Source of the DNA: Xylophilus ampelinus
Lineage (GTDB): Bacteria > Pseudomonadota > Gammaproteobacteria > Burkholderiales > Burkholderiaceae_C
Reading direction: 5' to 3'
Length of the DNA stretch: 31,791 nucleotides
Assembly: GCF_901875635.1 (NCBI RefSeq)
Contig: NZ_CABFMN010000123.1
Location: 1-31,791, forward strand
In this document: positions 23,941 to 31,389 of the stretch, one piece after another
Numbering within the stretch: the first letter of the stretch is position 1
Layout of the letters: each line of letters begins with the position of its first letter
Translations under genes and position numbers: made by a program
Notes under the pieces: generated by a model
The model's database searches: none
What the model was told of the DNA's origin: nothing
The model's input: the letters and a program-made list of their open reading frames with translations, nothing else

Positions 23941-24248
23941 GCGGTCAAACCCCAATCGAACTCAGCGACTATGTGGGCGCAACCCTCTTGCGAGCAGAAT
24001 CCTTGGACTACGACAGCGTGTCCAAAGAAGAACTGCTTGAGGAGATGCGAGCGATGCGCGTAGTCCTCTCGCATGTTGAACGAATGCTGAGTGCTTCAAA
24101 GCGTCAAGCCCTGTTGTTCGATGATCTGCGCCGTAGTTACGGCGCAGCCCTAGCTGCGTGCGCGCGACAGGAACAACGCAACGCGGAATTGATGCGGGAG
24201 GTGAAAGACGTCAAGGCCGAGCTTCGGGAATCAACCCGAAGGGACTGA
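23937..24248 (+). CDS. Small coiled-coil protein ending the glycan cluster
   Basis: A 103-residue, charged, largely helical protein with no recognised domain. Residues about 29-57 and 66-103 have heptad-like spacing of Leu/Met/Val among Glu, Arg and Lys, so it is probably a coiled coil. There is no signal peptide or membrane segment. It overlaps the previous gene by four bases (ATGA), so it belongs to the transcript. It could pair with the coiled coil of the TylF-type methyltransferase in the same cluster; that is speculation. A small CTTCGGG/CCCGAAG stem (24222-24241) lies at its 3' end without a T run. Confidence 0.65.
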   Translation: MSGQTPIELSDYVGATLLRAESLDYDSVSKEELLEEMRAMRVVLSHVERMLSASKRQALLFDDLRRSYGAALAACARQEQRNAELMREVKDVKAELRESTRRD

Positions 24249-24255
24249 CACGCGA

Positions 24256-25968
24256 TCAATTCGCCGCGACCTTGTCCTCCGCCTCCTGCAACAACCGCCA
24301 CATCACCTTCCCGCTCCCACTCTTGGGCAGTGCATCGAGGAACTGCACCTGCCGTGGCACCTTGTACGCGGCCATGTTCTCGCGGCACCAGGCGATGATG
24401 TCCTCGGCCTTGGTGTCCTTGTGCGTGGGGCGCAGCACGACCATGGCCTTGACCGATTCGCCGCGGTAGGCGTCCTTGGTGGAGATGACGCAGGCTTCCT
24501 GGATCGCCGGGTGCTTGAACATCAGCAGCTCGACCTCGGCCGGCCAGACCTTGAAGCCGCTGGCGTTGATCATGCGCTTGAGGCGGTCGGTGATGAAGAA
24601 GTAGCCTTCTTCGTCCATGCGGCCCATGTCGCCCGAGCGGAAGAAGCGCTTGCCTTCGAATTCGATGAAGGCCGCCGCAGTGGCGTCGGGCCGCTTCCAG
24701 TAGCCCTGGAAGACCTGCGGGCCGTGGATGATGATCTCGCCCGATTCGCCCACGGGCAGTTCCTGCAGAGTCTCGGGGTCGACCACGCGCGCGTCGACGC
24801 CCTCGAAAGGCATGCCCAAGCACTGCTGCTTGGCATGGTCGGGCGGGTTGGCGTGCGAGGGGGCGGCGGTCTCGGTCAGGCCGTAGCCTTCCTGGTAGCT
24901 CAGGCCGAACTCTTCGAGCAGGCGCTGCGCCACGGCCTGCGGCATCGCGGCCCCGCCACCGCCGATGTAGATGAGGCTCGACAGGTCGTAGTTCTTGAAG
25001 TTCGGGCTGGCCATGAGGTCGATGACCATCGTGGGGATGTTGGTCCAGCTCGTGACCTTCCATTTGGAGATGAGGTGGCCGGCCACGTCGCGGTCCCAGC
25101 GCGGCATGATGACCAGGCTGGCCGAACTCAGGATGGCCGTGTGCATCATGCTCACGATGCCGGTGATGTGGAACATCGGCACCACGGCCAGGACCACCGT
25201 CTCGGCCGAGGCGCAGCCCCACATCTTGCCGGAGATGGCGTTGTGCATCGGGCTCGAGTGGTGGTGGATGCAGCCCTTGGGCAGGCCGGTGGTGCCGCTG
25301 GTGTAGGGCAGCAGCGCCATGTCGTCGCGGCCCACCACGTGCTCGGGCGGCGGCTCGCCGGCGGCCAGCACCTCGGTCCAGGCATGGACCTCGCCCCCGT
25401 TGAGCGCCGGCAACGGGTGTCGCGTGAGCAGCCAGTCGCGCCATGCATTCGCCATGGCCGGCGTGTCGGCGGCGGCCGCGTCGAAGGCGTCGGTGAACTG
25501 CGAGACGACGAGGTGCTTCAGGCCCTGCCCCGCGGGCAGCGCGTTGCTGGCCTTCGCGAGTTCGGGTGCGAGGTCGCCGGTGGTGATCGCGACCTTGGCG
25601 TCGGGGTCGGTGATGTAGTGCTTGAGCTCCTCGGCCTTGTTCATCGGGTTGACGGGCACGACGACGGCATTGGCACGCAGGATGGCGAAATGCGCGATTA
25701 CCAGCTGCGGTGTGTTCTGCATGTCGAGCACCACGCGGTCGCCGCGCTGCACGCCCATCGCGTGCAGGGCGCCGGCCAGCGCGTCGACCTGCGCCGCCAG
25801 CTCGCGGTACGTCGTCACGCGGTCGAAGAACACCAGCGCCGGCTTGTCGGGGTAGCGCTCGGCGGAAGTCTTGAGGTTGTGCCACAGCGAGGTGGCGGGC
25901 AGCAGGATGTCGTGCGGGATGCGCTTGGGCCAGAACTTGAAATGCGGGCGGTCGGCGGGGGTGGGCAT
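24256..25968 (-). CDS. Acyl-CoA synthetase (AMP-forming), fatty-acid ligase type
   Basis: A 570-residue enzyme of the ANL superfamily that activates a carboxylic acid to acyl-AMP and then acyl-CoA. The P-loop-like YTSGTTGLPKG (222-232), YGLTET (362-367), the hinge block RSGDMGRMDEEGYFFITDRLKRMI and the terminal PKSGSGKV Lys are all intact. The length and the wording of these motifs fit long- or medium-chain fatty acyl-CoA ligases, but the substrate is not certain. The ATG at 25968 is the start that matches the family N-terminus; the frame continues upstream without similarity. It converges with the glycan cluster (7 bp between the stops) and is back in the high-GC style of the chromosome. Confidence 0.92.
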   Translation of the reverse strand: MPTPADRPHFKFWPKRIPHDILLPATSLWHNLKTSAERYPDKPALVFFDRVTTYRELAAQVDALAGALHAMGVQRGDRVVLDMQNTPQLVIAHFAILRANAVVVPVNPMNKAEELKHYITDPDAKVAITTGDLAPELAKASNALPAGQGLKHLVVSQFTDAFDAAAADTPAMANAWRDWLLTRHPLPALNGGEVHAWTEVLAAGEPPPEHVVGRDDMALLPYTSGTTGLPKGCIHHHSSPMHNAISGKMWGCASAETVVLAVVPMFHITGIVSMMHTAILSSASLVIMPRWDRDVAGHLISKWKVTSWTNIPTMVIDLMASPNFKNYDLSSLIYIGGGGAAMPQAVAQRLLEEFGLSYQEGYGLTETAAPSHANPPDHAKQQCLGMPFEGVDARVVDPETLQELPVGESGEIIIHGPQVFQGYWKRPDATAAAFIEFEGKRFFRSGDMGRMDEEGYFFITDRLKRMINASGFKVWPAEVELLMFKHPAIQEACVISTKDAYRGESVKAMVVLRPTHKDTKAEDIIAWCRENMAAYKVPRQVQFLDALPKSGSGKVMWRLLQEAEDKVAAN

Positions 25969-26122
25969 GCAGGCTGTCTCCGGAAAGACAGCGAGGGTAC
26001 GACGCGACGCCGCGCGGCCGAATGGGGGAAGCCCCGCAGGCGTCACGTGCGCGACGGGGACGGACGGGCCGGCCGAAAGCGGCCGCACGCAGTCCCGTCC
26101 GCGCGGCCGCACCCATCCAAGA

Positions 26123-26182
26123 CTGCTACCAAATCGATAGCTGCTGGCGCAGGCAGGACGGGCGCTGTAGCCGATTTGGCTT
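26123..26182 (+). repeat. 60-bp dispersed palindromic element, copy D
   Basis: It begins CTGCTACC (one change in each part relative to TTGCTATC), keeps ATAGCTG (26138-26144), has a GC-rich core, and ends near GATTTGGCTT. It lies between the acyl-CoA ligase start and the nitronate monooxygenase stop. It is the most diverged copy on the palindrome's left arm. Confidence 0.7.
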
Positions 26183-26205
26183 GTAACCCGCCTGCGCCCA
26201 GCCCT

Positions 26206-27180
26206 TCAGCCCACCATGCCGGCCAGGCGCTGGCGGATCAGCTGGTCGGCCTCGCCCATGATGCGGTCGATCAGCTCCTGGCAGCTCGGCACGTCGTGGA
26301 TCAGCCCGGCCACCATGCCGCAGCTCCAGGCGCCCGCGTCCATGTCGCCGCTTTGCATGATGCGCGGGTAGACGCCGGCCACCTCCTCGATGATGTCCTC
26401 GAACTTGAGGTTCGCGCCGAGCGACTTCTCCTTCTCCAGCAGGCGCTCGACGGCGGCGTTGTTCAGCACCCGCTCGGTGTTGCGCAGCGGGCGCATCACC
26501 AGGCGCGTGTCGAGCTCGCTCGCAGCCACGATCGCCTGCTTGACGTTCTCGTGCACCGGCGCCTCCTTGGTGGCGATGAAGCGCGTGCCCATGTTCATGC
26601 CCTCGGCACCCAGCGCCAGCGCGGCCACCAGGCTGCGGCCGTCGGCCATGCCGCCCGAGGCGACGAAGGGGATCTTCAACTCCTCGGCGGCCCGCGGCAG
26701 CAGGATGAAGTTGGGCACGTCGTCCTCGCCCGGATGGCCGCCGCACTCGAAGCCGTCGACGCTCACCGCGTCGCAGCCGATCGCCTCGGCCTTGAGCGCG
26801 TGGCGCACCGAGGTGCATTTGTGGATGACCTTGATGCCGTGCTCCTTGAGCAGCGGCATCCATTTCTGCGGGTTGTTGCCGGCCGTTTCCACGGCCTTCA
26901 CGCCGCCTTCGACGATGGCCTTGATGTAGCCCGGGTAGTCGGGCGAGCTCACCGTCGGCAGGAAGGTGAGGTTCACGCCGAAGGGCTTGTCGGTCATCTC
27001 GCGGCAGCGCGCGATCTCCCGCGCCAGCAGCTCGGGCGTCTTCTGCGTCAGGCCCGTGATGATGCCCAGGCCGCCCGCGTTGGACACGGCCGCCGCCAGC
27101 TCGGCCAGGCCGACGTAGTGCATGCCGCCCTGGATGATGGGGTGCTGGATGCCGAAGAGTTCGGTGATGCGGGTCTTCAA
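26206..27180 (-). CDS. Nitronate monooxygenase (NMO/2-nitropropane dioxygenase family)
   Basis: A 324-residue FMN-dependent TIM-barrel enzyme that oxidises alkyl nitronates such as propionate-3-nitronate, or a related enoyl reductase. It has the N-terminal IQHPIIQGGMHYVG, the FMN phosphate-binding GGHPGEDD and ASGGMADGRSLVAALALGAEGMNMGTRF, all typical of NMO. The start is set at a TTG (27180) because GGAGG lies six bases before it and the product begins exactly at the conserved KTRITELFGI; no ATG serves. It is divergent from the GntR regulator and could be under its control, but that is not shown. Confidence 0.9.
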   Translation of the reverse strand: MKTRITELFGIQHPIIQGGMHYVGLAELAAAVSNAGGLGIITGLTQKTPELLAREIARCREMTDKPFGVNLTFLPTVSSPDYPGYIKAIVEGGVKAVETAGNNPQKWMPLLKEHGIKVIHKCTSVRHALKAEAIGCDAVSVDGFECGGHPGEDDVPNFILLPRAAEELKIPFVASGGMADGRSLVAALALGAEGMNMGTRFIATKEAPVHENVKQAIVAASELDTRLVMRPLRNTERVLNNAAVERLLEKEKSLGANLKFEDIIEEVAGVYPRIMQSGDMDAGAWSCGMVAGLIHDVPSCQELIDRIMGEADQLIRQRLAGMVG

Positions 27181-27393
27181 GGGATGCCTCCGGGGTGGTG
27201 TTGGGCGGCGCGGCCGCCGCACGTGGATCGGGAACCACCCGGGATCATCGCCAAGCCGGCAGGCGCCGCCTGCCACGCGCGCGACATGGCGGGGCCGCTG
27301 GGCGCAGGTGCCGGCCGCTCCCCGTTCTGGCGCCAGCCGGGCGCGCTGCGCCCGTCCGTGGTGCCTGCGCATGCTGCCGTGGTGCGCAAATCT

Positions 27394-27428
27394 TGCATAC
27401 CAGTTGGCACGAATGCTGCTGGTATGCA
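27394..27428. promoter_or_regulatory. Palindromic operator candidate upstream of GntR regulator
   Basis: TGCATACCAG (27394-27403) and CTGGTATGCA (27419-27428) form a perfect 10-bp inverted repeat with a 15-bp spacer. The right arm ends three bases before the ATG at 27432, where the ribosome binding site should be. FadR/FCD-type GntR regulators bind inverted repeats near their own starts, so autorepression is likely. Whether one dimer spans both arms or each arm binds separately is open. Confidence 0.7.
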
Positions 27429-27431
27429 GCC

Positions 27432-28238
27432 ATGGCGATCTCCGCATCGGACATCAGCGCCCGCATCGTCGAGGCCGTGATGGCGCAGAAACTGGCACCC
27501 GGCTCGCGGCTGGGCGAGCAGCAGCTCGCCCTGCTGTTCGACTGCAGCCGCACCATCGTGCGCGAGGCGCTCACCCGCCTGGCCGCGCGCGGCATCGTGA
27601 CGGTGAGCGCGCGCCGCGGCTGGTACCTGATCGAGCCCTCGCAGGACGAGGCGCGCGAGGCCTTCGAGGCGCGCCGGGTGATCGAGGTCGGCCTGATCCG
27701 CAGCGCCGGCCGCCTCGACAAGGCGGCCCTGCGCAAGCTCAAGACGCACCTGCAGCAGGAGAAGGCCGCCCTCAAGCAGGACGACGTGGGCACGCGCAGC
27801 TACCTGCTGGGCGACTTCCACGTCTGCCTGGCCGAATGCCTGGGCAATTCGCTGCTGGCAGACACGCTGCGCGACTTCACGGCGCGCACCACGCTCATTG
27901 CCATGCTGTACCAGTCCTCGCACGACGCCGTGCAGTCCTGCGAGGACCACGTTCGCATCGTGCAGGCGCTGGAGCGCGGCGACACCGCCGCCGCCGAGAC
28001 GCTGATGGCCGAGCACATCGGCACCGTGCAGTCGGCCCTGCGCGTCACCGCCGACCCCGACCCGCTGGCCCGCCTGCGCGACGCGCTGGCGCCGCTGGAG
28101 AAACCTGCCGACGCGCCTGCCATCAAGGCACGGGATTTGCGTTCCGCCCCCTCACCCGCCACGCGCGGCCGCAAGGCTGCCGGTGCACCACCGTCGCCCG
28201 ACGACGATTCATCGACCTACCTCGGAGCCCTGCTATGA
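27432..28238 (+). CDS. GntR-family regulator, FCD domain
   Basis: A 268-residue DNA-binding protein. Residues about 5-70 are the winged helix (LGEQQLALLFDCSRTIVREALTRLAARGIVTVSARRGWYL). Residues about 75-205 are an all-helical FCD ligand domain with the expected metal-binding His in DFHVCLAE (H130), EDHVRIV (H173) and AEHIGTV (H195). The tail beyond 205 is longer than usual, Pro/Ala-rich and probably flexible. Its stop overlaps the start of the binding-protein gene (ATGA), so it is co-expressed with the ABC importer it presumably regulates. The ATG at 27432 abuts a palindromic operator candidate; no separate ribosome binding site is visible. Confidence 0.92.
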   Translation: MAISASDISARIVEAVMAQKLAPGSRLGEQQLALLFDCSRTIVREALTRLAARGIVTVSARRGWYLIEPSQDEAREAFEARRVIEVGLIRSAGRLDKAALRKLKTHLQQEKAALKQDDVGTRSYLLGDFHVCLAECLGNSLLADTLRDFTARTTLIAMLYQSSHDAVQSCEDHVRIVQALERGDTAAAETLMAEHIGTVQSALRVTADPDPLARLRDALAPLEKPADAPAIKARDLRSAPSPATRGRKAAGAPPSPDDDSSTYLGALL

Positions 28239-29032
28239 CGCTGATTTCCAAACGCCTCTTCACCACCGGCCTGCTGGCCGCCGCCGCTCTGGCCGCCGCC
28301 GGCGCCGCCCAGGCGCAGAGTGCGCTCGACAACATCATGAAGTCGAAGACGCTGAAGGTCGCCGTGCCCACCGACTACCCGCCCTACGGCTTCGTCGGCA
28401 CCGACATGGCGCCGCAGGGCCTGGACATCGACACGGCCAAGCTCATCGCCGCCAAGATGGGCGTCAAGCTCGAGCTGGTGCCGGTGACCAGCGCCAACCG
28501 CATCCCCTACCTGCAGACGAAGAAGGCCGACCTGGTCATCTCCACGCTGGGCAAGAACGCCGAGCGCGAGAAGGTGATCGACTTCTCGTCCGCCTACGCG
28601 CCCTTCTTCCAGGGGGTGTTCGCGGCCAAGTCGCTCAAGCTCACCGACTTCAAGGACATGGCCGGCAAGACCGTGGCCGTGACCCGGGGCGCCATGGAAG
28701 ACCAGGAACTGAACAAGGTGGCGCCGCCCAACGTCGACTACCGCCGCTTCGAGGACAACAACGCCACCGTGGCCGCTTTCGTCGCCGGCCAGACGCAGAC
28801 CATCGCCATGAGCGGTGCGGTCGCGGCCGAGATGATCCGCAAGAACCCGAAGATCAACGCCGAGTACAAGCTGCTGCTCAAGGACAGCCCCTGCTTCGTG
28901 GGCATCGCCAAGGGCGAGGACGCGCTCAAGGCCAAGGTCAACGAGATCATCGCGGCCGCCAAGAAGGACGGCACGCTGGACAAGATGTCCAAGCAGTGGC
29001 TGGGCAAGGGCATCGGCGACCTGCCTGTCTGA
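28235..29032 (+). CDS. Amino-acid ABC transporter, substrate-binding protein
   Basis: A 265-residue periplasmic family 3 solute-binding protein. Residues 1-27 are a signal peptide (cleavage near AQA/QS); it lacks the lipobox Cys. The start of the mature domain, LKVAVPTDYPPYGFV, and the block ADLVISTLGKNAEREKVIDFS are the usual ligand-contact elements for polar amino acids; the exact ligand is unknown. It overlaps the GntR gene by four bases. A long inverted repeat follows before the first permease gene, which may set the binding protein above the membrane subunits in expression. Confidence 0.94.
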   Translation: MTLISKRLFTTGLLAAAALAAAGAAQAQSALDNIMKSKTLKVAVPTDYPPYGFVGTDMAPQGLDIDTAKLIAAKMGVKLELVPVTSANRIPYLQTKKADLVISTLGKNAEREKVIDFSSAYAPFFQGVFAAKSLKLTDFKDMAGKTVAVTRGAMEDQELNKVAPPNVDYRRFEDNNATVAAFVAGQTQTIAMSGAVAAEMIRKNPKINAEYKLLLKDSPCFVGIAKGEDALKAKVNEIIAAAKKDGTLDKMSKQWLGKGIGDLPV

Positions 29033-29039
29033 ATTCACG

Positions 29040-29148
29040 CCCTCTCCCGTTGGGGAGAGGGTGGGGGTGAGGGGCACGCGCCCTTCGCACCTTCCTGGTC
29101 TTTCCACCGCGCAAGCCCTCACCCCTGCCCTCGCCCAGAGGGAGAGGG
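29040..29148. repeat. Paired inverted repeat between binding protein and permease genes
   Basis: Two arms (29040-29073 and 29116-29148) are inverted copies of one sequence. CCCTCTCCC (29040-29048) pairs with GGGAGAGGG (29140-29148), and GGGGTGAGGG (29064-29073) pairs with CCCTCACCCC (29116-29125). The left arm alone also folds (CCTCTCCC 29041-29048 with GGGAGAGG 29053-29060). The right arm contains the GGGAG that serves as ribosome binding site for the permease at 29161. From memory, this CCCTCACCCC/CCCTCTCCC unit is common in Burkholderiales genomes. Confidence 0.8.
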
Positions 29149-29160
29149 AGCCAAACCATC

Positions 29161-29814
29161 ATGACCTTCGATTTCTGGGCCATCCTCGTCGACTGGCGGC
29201 TGCTCGCCAAGGGCGTGGCATGGACGCTCGGCCTCACGGCCATCGCCACCGTGATCGGCATGGTCGTCGGCGTGGCATGCGCCTGGGCGCGGGCCTACGG
29301 CGCGCCGTGGCTGCGCTGGGTGGTGGGCACGTACGTGGAGCTGATCCGCAACACGCCCTTCATCGTGCAGCTGTTCTTCATCTTCTTCGGGCTGCCGGCC
29401 TCGGGCATCAAGCTCACGCCCGAGGTGGCCTCGATCATCGCGATGGTGCTGAACCTCGGCGCGTATGCCACCGAAATCATCCGCGCCGGCATCGAGGCCA
29501 CGCCCAAGGGGCAGATCGAGGCGGCGGTGAGCCTGGCGCTGGACAAGGCGCAGGTCTTCCTGCGCGTGGTGCTGCCGCCCGCCATGAAGAAGGTCTGGCC
29601 CGCGATGGTGAGCCAGATCATCATCGTGATGCTGGGCTCCGCGGTGTGCGGGCAGATCTCGGTCGAGGAACTGAGCTACGCCGCCAACCTGATCCAGAGC
29701 CGCAACTTCCGCGCCTTCGAGGCCTTCATCGTCGCCACGCTGATCTACCTCGCGCTGTCGATCCTCGCGCGCCGCTTCTTCAACTGGGCCGGTCCCAAGT
29801 ATTTCGGCCGATGA
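29161..29814 (+). CDS. Amino-acid ABC transporter permease, first subunit
   Basis: A 217-residue HisM/GlnP-type inner-membrane protein with about five hydrophobic helices. The motif VELIRNTPFIVQLFFIFFGLP is standard for polar amino-acid permeases. The EAA loop that contacts the ATPase reads EAAVSLALDKAQVFLRVVLP. It forms the channel with the next gene's product, 13 bp downstream. The ATG at 29161 lies about 10 bases after a GGGAG that is inside the right arm of the upstream inverted repeat. Confidence 0.94.
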   Translation: MTFDFWAILVDWRLLAKGVAWTLGLTAIATVIGMVVGVACAWARAYGAPWLRWVVGTYVELIRNTPFIVQLFFIFFGLPASGIKLTPEVASIIAMVLNLGAYATEIIRAGIEATPKGQIEAAVSLALDKAQVFLRVVLPPAMKKVWPAMVSQIIIVMLGSAVCGQISVEELSYAANLIQSRNFRAFEAFIVATLIYLALSILARRFFNWAGPKYFGR

Positions 29815-29827
29815 GGAGCACGCAGCC

Positions 29828-30478
29828 ATGACCGAATTCACCCTCTGGGACATCCTGCGCAACCTGCTGCTGGCGCTGCGCTGGACGGTAGTGCTGTCGC
29901 TGATCGCCTTCGTCGGCGGCGGCATCGTCGGCGGGCTGCTGCTGTCGCTGCGCCTGCGCGCCGGGCCGGTACTGCAGAAGATCATCTCCGGCTATGTGCA
30001 GCTCTTCCAGGGCACGCCGCTGCTGATGCAGCTCTTCCTGGCCTATTTCGGCATCGCCCTCTTCGGCATCGACGTGTCGGCATGGACTGCAGCCTCTGTG
30101 GCGCTCACGCTCTACACCAGCGCCTTCCTCACCGAGATCTGGCGCGGCTGCGTGGCCTCCATTCCAAAGGGCCAGTGGGAGGCCTCGGGGAGCCTGGCCC
30201 TCTCGTTCGGGGAGCAGATGCGCCATGTGATCCTGCCGCAGGCCGTGAAGATCGCCATCGCGCCCACGGTCGGCTTCCTGGTGCAGGTCATCAAGGGCAC
30301 CGCGCTGGCGTCGGTGATCGGCTTCGTCGAGCTCACCAAGGCCGGCAGCATGATCGCCAACGTCACCTTCGCGCCCTTCACCGTGTTCAGCTGCGTCGCG
30401 CTGCTGTACTTCGCGCTGTGCTTCCCGGTGAGCCTGTACGCCAAGCACCTCGAACGCCGCACGCGCGGCACACGCTGA
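29828..30478 (+). CDS. Amino-acid ABC transporter permease, second subunit
   Basis: A 216-residue paralogue of the preceding permease, with VQLFQGTPLLMQLFLAYFG as the family motif and EASGSLALSFGEQMRHVILP as the EAA loop. It has about five membrane helices and a basic C-terminus (KHLERRTRGTR). The two subunits probably form the heterodimeric channel. A GAGGAG-like sequence (29812-29817) precedes the start. The ATPase gene follows after 32 bp. Confidence 0.94.
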   Translation: MTEFTLWDILRNLLLALRWTVVLSLIAFVGGGIVGGLLLSLRLRAGPVLQKIISGYVQLFQGTPLLMQLFLAYFGIALFGIDVSAWTAASVALTLYTSAFLTEIWRGCVASIPKGQWEASGSLALSFGEQMRHVILPQAVKIAIAPTVGFLVQVIKGTALASVIGFVELTKAGSMIANVTFAPFTVFSCVALLYFALCFPVSLYAKHLERRTRGTR

Positions 30479-30510
30479 GCCGTCTTTCCTCCCCTCTCAT
30501 CCACACCGCC

Positions 30511-31296
30511 ATGACCGCCACCCTTGCAGAACCTGCCGCCACCGCGCACGTCGCCCCCGGCGCGCCGATCGTCAAGATCACGGCGCTGAAGAAGTCCTAC
30601 GGCACGAACCAGGTGCTCAAGGGCATCGACCTCGACGTGCTGCGCGGCGAGGTGATAGCCATCATCGGCAAGAGCGGCTCGGGCAAGAGCACGCTGCTGC
30701 GTTGCATCAACGGGCTCGAGGTGTTCCAGGAGGGCTCGCTCACCGTCGACAACAAGCCGCTGCTGCACGAGAGCGCGCTCGCCATGCGCGAATTGCGCCA
30801 GCGCGTGGGCATGATCTTCCAGAGCTTCAACCTCTTCCCGCACCTCTCGGTGGGCCGCAACGTGATGCTGGCGCCCACGCTGGTGAAGAAGCGCGCCAAG
30901 GGCGAGGCCGAGGCGCAGGCGAAGAAGCTGCTGGCCCGCGTGGGCCTGGCCGAGAAGTTCGACGCCATGCCCGACCAGCTCTCGGGCGGCCAGCAGCAGC
31001 GGGTGGCCATCGCGCGCGCCCTGGCCATGGAGCCGGCCGTGCTGCTGTGCGACGAGATCACCTCGGCCCTCGACCCCGAGCTGGTGGGCGAGGTGCTGCG
31101 CGTCGTCGAGTCGTTGGCCGACGAGGGCATGACGCTGCTCATGGTCACGCACGAGATGAGTTTCGCGCGCAAGGTGAGCGACCGCGTGATCTTCATGCAC
31201 CAGGGCCGCGTGCACGAGATGGGCCCGCCGGCCGAGCTGTTCGGCAACCCGCAGACGCCCGAGCTCAAGCAGTTCCTGTCGTCACTGCACGACTGA
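30511..31296 (+). CDS. Amino-acid ABC transporter ATP-binding protein
   Basis: A 261-residue GlnQ/HisP-type ATPase that powers the importer. Walker A is GKSGSGKST (53-61), the Q-loop is Q104 ([10 protein letters not shown]), the signature is LSGGQQQR (157-164), Walker B is VLLCDE (177-182) with catalytic E182, and the H-loop is H214 (VTHEM). The first 20 residues (Ala/Pro-rich) extend beyond the usual start. A second ATG is not evident nearer to the conserved region, so 30511 is kept. It ends the operon, with a strong hairpin 33 bp after the stop. Confidence 0.95.
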   Translation: MTATLAEPAATAHVAPGAPIVKITALKKSYGTNQVLKGIDLDVLRGEVIAIIGKSGSGKSTLLRCINGLEVFQEGSLTVDNKPLLHESALAMRELRQRVGMIFQSFNLFPHLSVGRNVMLAPTLVKKRAKGEAEAQAKKLLARVGLAEKFDAMPDQLSGGQQQRVAIARALAMEPAVLLCDEITSALDPELVGEVLRVVESLADEGMTLLMVTHEMSFARKVSDRVIFMHQGRVHEMGPPAELFGNPQTPELKQFLSSLHD

Positions 31297-31329
31297 GCCC
31301 CGGGCCGGCCCCCGGCCGCCCACGAGACA

Positions 31330-31360
31330 ACGCCCGCCGGCGCATCGCACCGGCGGGCGT
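31330..31360. terminator. Strong hairpin between convergent genes, likely terminator
   Basis: ACGCCCGCCGG (31330-31340) pairs perfectly with CCGGCGGGCGT (31350-31360) around a nine-base loop. Only a weak T-rich stretch (CGTTCCTT) follows on the plus strand. Its place between the ABC operon and the convergent glycine-rich gene suggests termination in one or both directions. Confidence 0.7.
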
Positions 31361-31389
31361 CGTTCCTTGCAGCGAAGCCGCTGTGGCGC

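Noticed and set aside
24222..24241. CTTCGGG/CCCGAAG stem as the terminator of the glycan cluster
   Set aside because: It lies within the last codons of the small coiled-coil gene and has no T run; kept only as a remark in that entry.
24421..27480. A 1019-residue open frame on the plus strand
   Set aside because: It is antisense to the acyl-CoA ligase and nitronate monooxygenase, both with intact family motifs. Its His/Arg/Gly-rich composition is typical of shadow frames in GC-rich DNA.
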